DNA from: Opitutia bacterium
GTDB lineage: Bacteria > Verrucomicrobiota > Verrucomicrobiia > Opitutales > UBA953
Length of the DNA stretch: 10,434 nucleotides
Assembly: GCA_947460445.1 (NCBI GenBank)
Contig: CANHHS010000050.1
Location: 1-10,434, forward strand
Direction of reading: 5' to 3'
The position numbers were made by a program, and so were the translations under genes. The notes under the pieces were generated by a model that saw only the letters and a list, made by a program, of their open reading frames with translations, ran no database searches and was not told where the DNA came from. Positions 6,795 to 10,434 of the stretch are shown here, one piece after another (within the stretch, counting starts at the first letter, position 1; each line of letters opens with the position of its first letter).

Positions 6795-8987
6795 TTAACG
6801 AAGGAAGGCTTCGTGGAGACCGCCGTCGACGGTAATCACTTGGCCGGTTGTCTTTGAAAGACGACCGCTCACTAACAAGAAGTAAGCTTCAGCTTGGTCG
6901 GCTGGGGTAATGGGTGACTTAGTCAGCGTTCGATCGGCATAGAACTGGGCAAGCTTACTCACTAAAGACTCCGTGGGTTCGTCAGGCGTATGTGCGACGT
7001 TATACTTGAGTAATGAACTTAAGACGCGGTCGCGTGGGAACATGGCGGAACCTTGCACAACGGTGGCCGGTGCCACGCCATTCACACGAACTAAAGGAGA
7101 GAGCTCCATCGCAAGCTCTCGGACCAAGTGGTTAGCCGCAGCCTTCGATGTGTCGTAAGCAACGGAGCCCTTCTTCGGAACAACTGCATTGGCACTTGTG
7201 GTTAAGACGAGGTTGCCGCGCAGCCCTTGATCGCGCCAAGTTTTGAAGGCTTCATCACCGACGATATAGCTACCTTTAACGTTAATGGCGAATGTCATGT
7301 CCCACTTTTCATCAGGGATATGACCTGTATTGTCGCTCGAAACGATGACGCCTGCCGTTACGCATATGGAATCAAATCCACCGTAGGCAAGGGCAACTTG
7401 GTCAAGCATAGCTCGGACGGAGGCACGGTCTGTAATATTTGCGGCTAAACCAATGGCAGGACCGCAACCGGATATCCCCGAGCCAGCCACACCAATACCT
7501 TGTCCGAGTTTGTCGGTAATTTCTTTCGCCGTAGCCTCAGCAGCAGCTGCGTTCAAATCAACGCATACAATGTGTGCGCCGTCTTTAACTAAACGGTGAG
7601 CAGTCTCTTTACCAATGCCTGAACCAGCACCGATGACGACGAGCACTTGGCGAGCGAGCTCCTTCTCGGGAGGCATGCGGCGCAACTTGGCCTCTTCTAA
7701 AGCCCAGTATTCGATGTCGAATGCTTCTTGGAGAGGGAGTGCGATGTAGGAATCGATAGCTTCAGCGCCACGCATCACTTCGACTGCACAGTTATAAAAC
7801 TCAGCAGTCACACGGGATTCAGACTTATCCTTACCCCATGCAATCATACCAATACCTGGAATAAGCATGACTGTGGGATTCGGGTCGCGCATAGCTGGCG
7901 AGTCCGGACGTTTACATGAATCGTAATAGGCTTTATAGTTGGCCCGGTAACGATCGAGGGCTTCGGCAAGTTTCTTGCGAAGGGTAGGTTCGTCTTCTGA
8001 TTGCGGATTCCAATCTACATAGAGTGGCTGAATTTTCGTGCGCAGGAAGTGGTCAGGACAGGAAGTGCCGAGTGCAGCCAAACGCGCAGCGTCCTTCGAG
8101 TTTACGAAACGCAAGATGGCTTCATCCTCTTGTACAGTTCCGATGAAGCGTCGCTCTTTTGAGATCTGTCCGCGGAGCCAAGGTAGAATGGATGCAAGCA
8201 CGGCATGGCGACGCGACACTTCAAGTGATTGATATTTCTGACCGCCAAACGCTTTCGCGTGGCCGCCTTTAGCCTCATACTTTGACTCAATATAAGCGGC
8301 AGCTTCTTCAATGAATTGAAGGGTTTGCTCGTAACATACCTTCTCGTCGTCGTGCCAACCGATAAAGCCATGCTGACCCATCATTACCGCTTTCACTTTG
8401 GGGTTTTCTTTTGCGATTTGCTGCATCGCCAAACCGAGTTCGAGACCGGGGCGCATCCAGGGAACATAGGCCATACGGTCGCCAAATATTTCTTTGGTTA
8501 TGCGCTGACAGTTCTTCGAAGCCGCAATGGCGATAATCGAATTGGGATGCATGTGATCGACATGCTTGCCGGGCAGGTAGCTGTGCAAAGGCGTGTCAAT
8601 TGATGTAGCCCGAGGGTTGAGATTGAAAGTTGCGTGGCTGTACATGCCAATCATGTCGTCTTCGGCCCTCGACTTGAGCCCATTATCTTTGCGTGCGAGG
8701 TAGGTCGCCTGGAGGCCTATCAACTTTTCTTGATAAAGAGAGGAGAAGTTTTCACGCGTGCTGGTACGCAGATCGCCACCCGAGCCTTTAACCCAAAGAA
8801 CCTCAACGGGCTTACCGGTCAGCGGATCAACTTCTTGGATTTTGGACGAAGTATTACCGCCACCGGTGTTCGTAATGCGCTGATCCGCACCCAGTTTATT
8901 AGAGCGGTAAATCAAGCGAGCGACCGGGTCGAGCTTCGCAACTTCGGCATCAGACCAAAGATGAGATACATATTTATAGGATGACAT
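6795..8987 (-). CDS. rhaD: Bifunctional rhamnulose-1-phosphate aldolase / L-lactaldehyde dehydrogenase (RhaD aldolase-SDR fusion, RhaEW type)
   Basis: This 730-residue fusion splits L-rhamnulose 1-phosphate into dihydroxyacetone phosphate and L-lactaldehyde, then is thought to oxidise the aldehyde to L-lactate. Residues about 1-435 form a class II aldolase: ITNTGGGNTSSK (38-49), VKGSGGDL (66-73), HVDHMHPNS (142-150) and QHGFIGW (205-211). H145, H147 and H206 are the likely zinc ligands. Residues about 447-730 form a short-chain dehydrogenase: GAGSGIG (453-459), D477 at the end of the second strand (suggesting NAD), N569, S598, Y611-x3-K615 and TGQVITVDGG near the end. The usual NNAG motif reads VTAG (543-546), and a glycine-rich stretch (about 497-513) sits before the ITD segment. 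The family is described in rhizobia and in Bacillus and Chloroflexus (RhaEW). ATG at 8987 lies 17 bases after rhaB. A role on another 6-deoxy-ketose phosphate, such as fuculose 1-phosphate, cannot be excluded, but adjacent rhaB favours rhamnose. Confidence 0.93.
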   Translation of the reverse strand: MSSYKYVSHLWSDAEVAKLDPVARLIYRSNKLGADQRITNTGGGNTSSKIQEVDPLTGKPVEVLWVKGSGGDLRTSTRENFSSLYQEKLIGLQATYLARKDNGLKSRAEDDMIGMYSHATFNLNPRATSIDTPLHSYLPGKHVDHMHPNSIIAIAASKNCQRITKEIFGDRMAYVPWMRPGLELGLAMQQIAKENPKVKAVMMGQHGFIGWHDDEKVCYEQTLQFIEEAAAYIESKYEAKGGHAKAFGGQKYQSLEVSRRHAVLASILPWLRGQISKERRFIGTVQEDEAILRFVNSKDAARLAALGTSCPDHFLRTKIQPLYVDWNPQSEDEPTLRKKLAEALDRYRANYKAYYDSCKRPDSPAMRDPNPTVMLIPGIGMIAWGKDKSESRVTAEFYNCAVEVMRGAEAIDSYIALPLQEAFDIEYWALEEAKLRRMPPEKELARQVLVVIGAGSGIGKETAHRLVKDGAHIVCVDLNAAAAEATAKEITDKLGQGIGVAGSGISGCGPAIGLAANITDRASVRAMLDQVALAYGGFDSICVTAGVIVSSDNTGHIPDEKWDMTFAINVKGSYIVGDEAFKTWRDQGLRGNLVLTTSANAVVPKKGSVAYDTSKAAANHLVRELAMELSPLVRVNGVAPATVVQGSAMFPRDRVLSSLLKYNVAHTPDEPTESLVSKLAQFYADRTLTKSPITPADQAEAYFLLVSGRLSKTTGQVITVDGGLHEAFLR

Positions 8988-9004
8988 GAGTATGATTTCT
9001 TAGG

Positions 9005-10434
9005 TTAAGATTTTGGAGGGGAAATACGTGTAGGCTTGAGGAGGTTCTTGAACCGCAGACGAGCTTGCTGCCATTGCTTAGCTGCTTTTGCCTGTGGCTT
9101 AAAGGTGTCGGACTTAAAGGACGCCCGCACAACCTTACGGATTCCGGGTAAGCCTTTAACTTTACCTAAGGCATGCGCTTGGATGAGTAAATTGCCTGCC
9201 GCAGTGGCTTCTGTCGGTCCAGCCACTACTGTGCGACGAAGAGCATCAGCGGTAGCTTGGTTAAGCAAAGCGTTCTTGGCTCCGCCACCCACCACGTGGA
9301 GTGTTTTAATTGTTCTACCGGTCAGTGCCTCTATGGTGTTAAGTTCTTCGCCATAAAGCAGGGCGAGTGACTCCAAAATACAACGCGCGATTGCGCCCGG
9401 GGTCGAAGGTACAGGCTGATGGGTCTCGCGACAGAAGTTTTGAACTTTTCGAACCATATCACCTGGAGCTGCAAACCGAGAATCGTCTGGACGGATCAAC
9501 GAACGCAATGCGTGGGCTTTCTCAGCTAGCTTGGCGATGACGCTGTAATCTGTGGGGCCTTTGGTTAACTCCCATTCACGGCGACATTCCTGTAAGATCC
9601 ATAAACCAACCAAGACCTTGAGGAAGCGCGTCGTCCCACCGAAGCCGGCTTCATTGGTCAAATTTGCCTTCAGAACTTCATCAGTGATGAGTGGCTTCGG
9701 AAGCTCCACGCCGAGCAATGACCATGTCCCCGATGAAAGGTATGCCCATTGGTTGCCTGACGCAGCAGGCACAGCCGCAACCGCACAACCGGTATCGTGA
9801 GAGCAAGAGGCAATCACTTTGGTACCTTCAAGACCTTCAACACCCTTTAGACTTCCAAGCTTAGTGCCCGAAGCGACAACCGGCGGGAAGATCTGACGGG
9901 GGAGCTTGAGTTGGCTGATAAGCTCAGCCGACCAAGCTTTCTTTCGTGGATTCCAAAGTTGTGTGGTACTCGCAATCGAGACTTCTGCGCGAGGGACGCC
10001 CGACAGGAGCCAGTTAAAGTAATCGCCGATATTTAGAAAGCGGTGCGCTACTTTAAGTAACTCGGGGCGAGACTGTGTATCATCCACAAGCTGGTAAAGC
10101 GTGTTGATGCCCATAAACATTACACCCGTTTCCGCAAAAATAGCCTTAGAGCTCAGTTTGCGCAGTGTTGCGGGAAAGGTCTTAGTGGTCCGCGGGTCGC
10201 GGTACTGGAAAGGCTGTGAGATGAGGGGTTCATCGTCTCGGCTTAAAACATAATCAACGCCCCAAGAATCGCAGCTAATGCCGGTAACTTTTATTTTTCT
10301 GGCCGCGATGAGACGTAGGCCATGAAGGATTTCTCCGTGGAAACCAACGACGTTCCAACGCAACGTACCATTCATCTCTGTCGACCCTGTTGGGAAGCGA
10401 TGGACAACTTCCATCGTCAGCTTACCGGCACGGA
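9005..10434 (-). CDS. rhaB: Rhamnulokinase, lacking its first residues (5' end outside window)
   Basis: RhaB phosphorylates L-rhamnulose to L-rhamnulose 1-phosphate with ATP in the cytoplasm. It belongs to the FGGY/ASKHA kinase family. The first in-window ATG (10414) is not the true start: the frame stays open to the edge, reading RAGKLT before MEVVHRFPTG, and this aligns with the segment after the N-terminal phosphate loop in E. coli RhaB (...SSGRV...REIHRFNNG). About 20 N-terminal residues, with the DxGxSSGR loop, are therefore missing from view. Numbering from the ATG at 10414, seen motifs are SWGVDYVL (50-57), NTLYQLVDDT (104-113), SHDTGCAVAAVP (205-216) with D207 as likely catalytic base, AYLSSGTWSLLG (224-235), LHVVGGGAKNALLNQATADA (372-391) and AGPTEATAAGN (398-408). 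The C-terminal end is basic. It is the first visible gene of the rhamnose-lactate operon, and isomerase, transport and regulatory genes may lie upstream of it. Confidence 0.95.
   Translation of the reverse strand, partial: RAGKLTMEVVHRFPTGSTEMNGTLRWNVVGFHGEILHGLRLIAARKIKVTGISCDSWGVDYVLSRDDEPLISQPFQYRDPRTTKTFPATLRKLSSKAIFAETGVMFMGINTLYQLVDDTQSRPELLKVAHRFLNIGDYFNWLLSGVPRAEVSIASTTQLWNPRKKAWSAELISQLKLPRQIFPPVVASGTKLGSLKGVEGLEGTKVIASCSHDTGCAVAAVPAASGNQWAYLSSGTWSLLGVELPKPLITDEVLKANLTNEAGFGGTTRFLKVLVGLWILQECRREWELTKGPTDYSVIAKLAEKAHALRSLIRPDDSRFAAPGDMVRKVQNFCRETHQPVPSTPGAIARCILESLALLYGEELNTIEALTGRTIKTLHVVGGGAKNALLNQATADALRRTVVAGPTEATAAGNLLIQAHALGKVKGLPGIRKVVRASFKSDTFKPQAKAAKQWQQARLRFKNLLKPTRISPPKS

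Noticed and set aside
8634..8984. Open frame of 116 residues antisense to the start of the aldolase/dehydrogenase gene.
   Set aside because: It is a shadow of the conserved aldolase motifs on the other strand; no family resemblance or ribosome binding site supports it.

Overview
The window is almost entirely coding: the five gaps between genes add up to about 90 bases, and none exceeds 41. I see no RNA gene, mobile element, CRISPR array or origin. The best guess for the host is a Verrucomicrobiota bacterium, perhaps Opitutae or a relative. This rests on the large secreted propeller protein (DUF6797-like), the YHYH-domain protein, and a fused aldolase/dehydrogenase for rhamnose linked to lutABC. 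The assignment is an inference from gene content, not a marker-gene result.

The left part (1-3997, + strand) starts with the C-terminal end of a biosynthetic arginine decarboxylase (speA) carrying an unusual lysine/arginine-rich tail. A large predicted secreted protein follows, with a beta-propeller body and a C-terminal azurin-type cupredoxin domain that keeps all four copper ligands. Next, 41 bases on, is a predicted exported YHYH-domain protein with a glycine/glutamine-rich tail. The last two probably form a cell-envelope pair, substrate unknown.

The right part (4004-10434, - strand) is a compact operon read right to left: rhamnulokinase (rhaB, 5' end cut by the window edge), a fused rhamnulose-1-phosphate aldolase/lactaldehyde dehydrogenase (RhaD/RhaEW type), then lutA, lutB and lutC. 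Gaps are 17 and 9 bases, followed by two ATGA stop/start overlaps. Together the products can convert L-rhamnulose to dihydroxyacetone phosphate plus L-lactaldehyde, oxidise the aldehyde to L-lactate, and oxidise L-lactate to pyruvate. Rhamnose isomerase, transporter and regulator are not in the window and may lie past the right edge. No microcompartment shell gene is visible, unlike the fucose/rhamnose loci known from some Planctomycetes and Verrucomicrobia.

The two halves converge with only 6 bases between the stop codons of the YHYH gene and lutC. Most of the content belongs to known families. The most unusual parts are the propeller-cupredoxin fusion with its YHYH partner and the basic tail on arginine decarboxylase.
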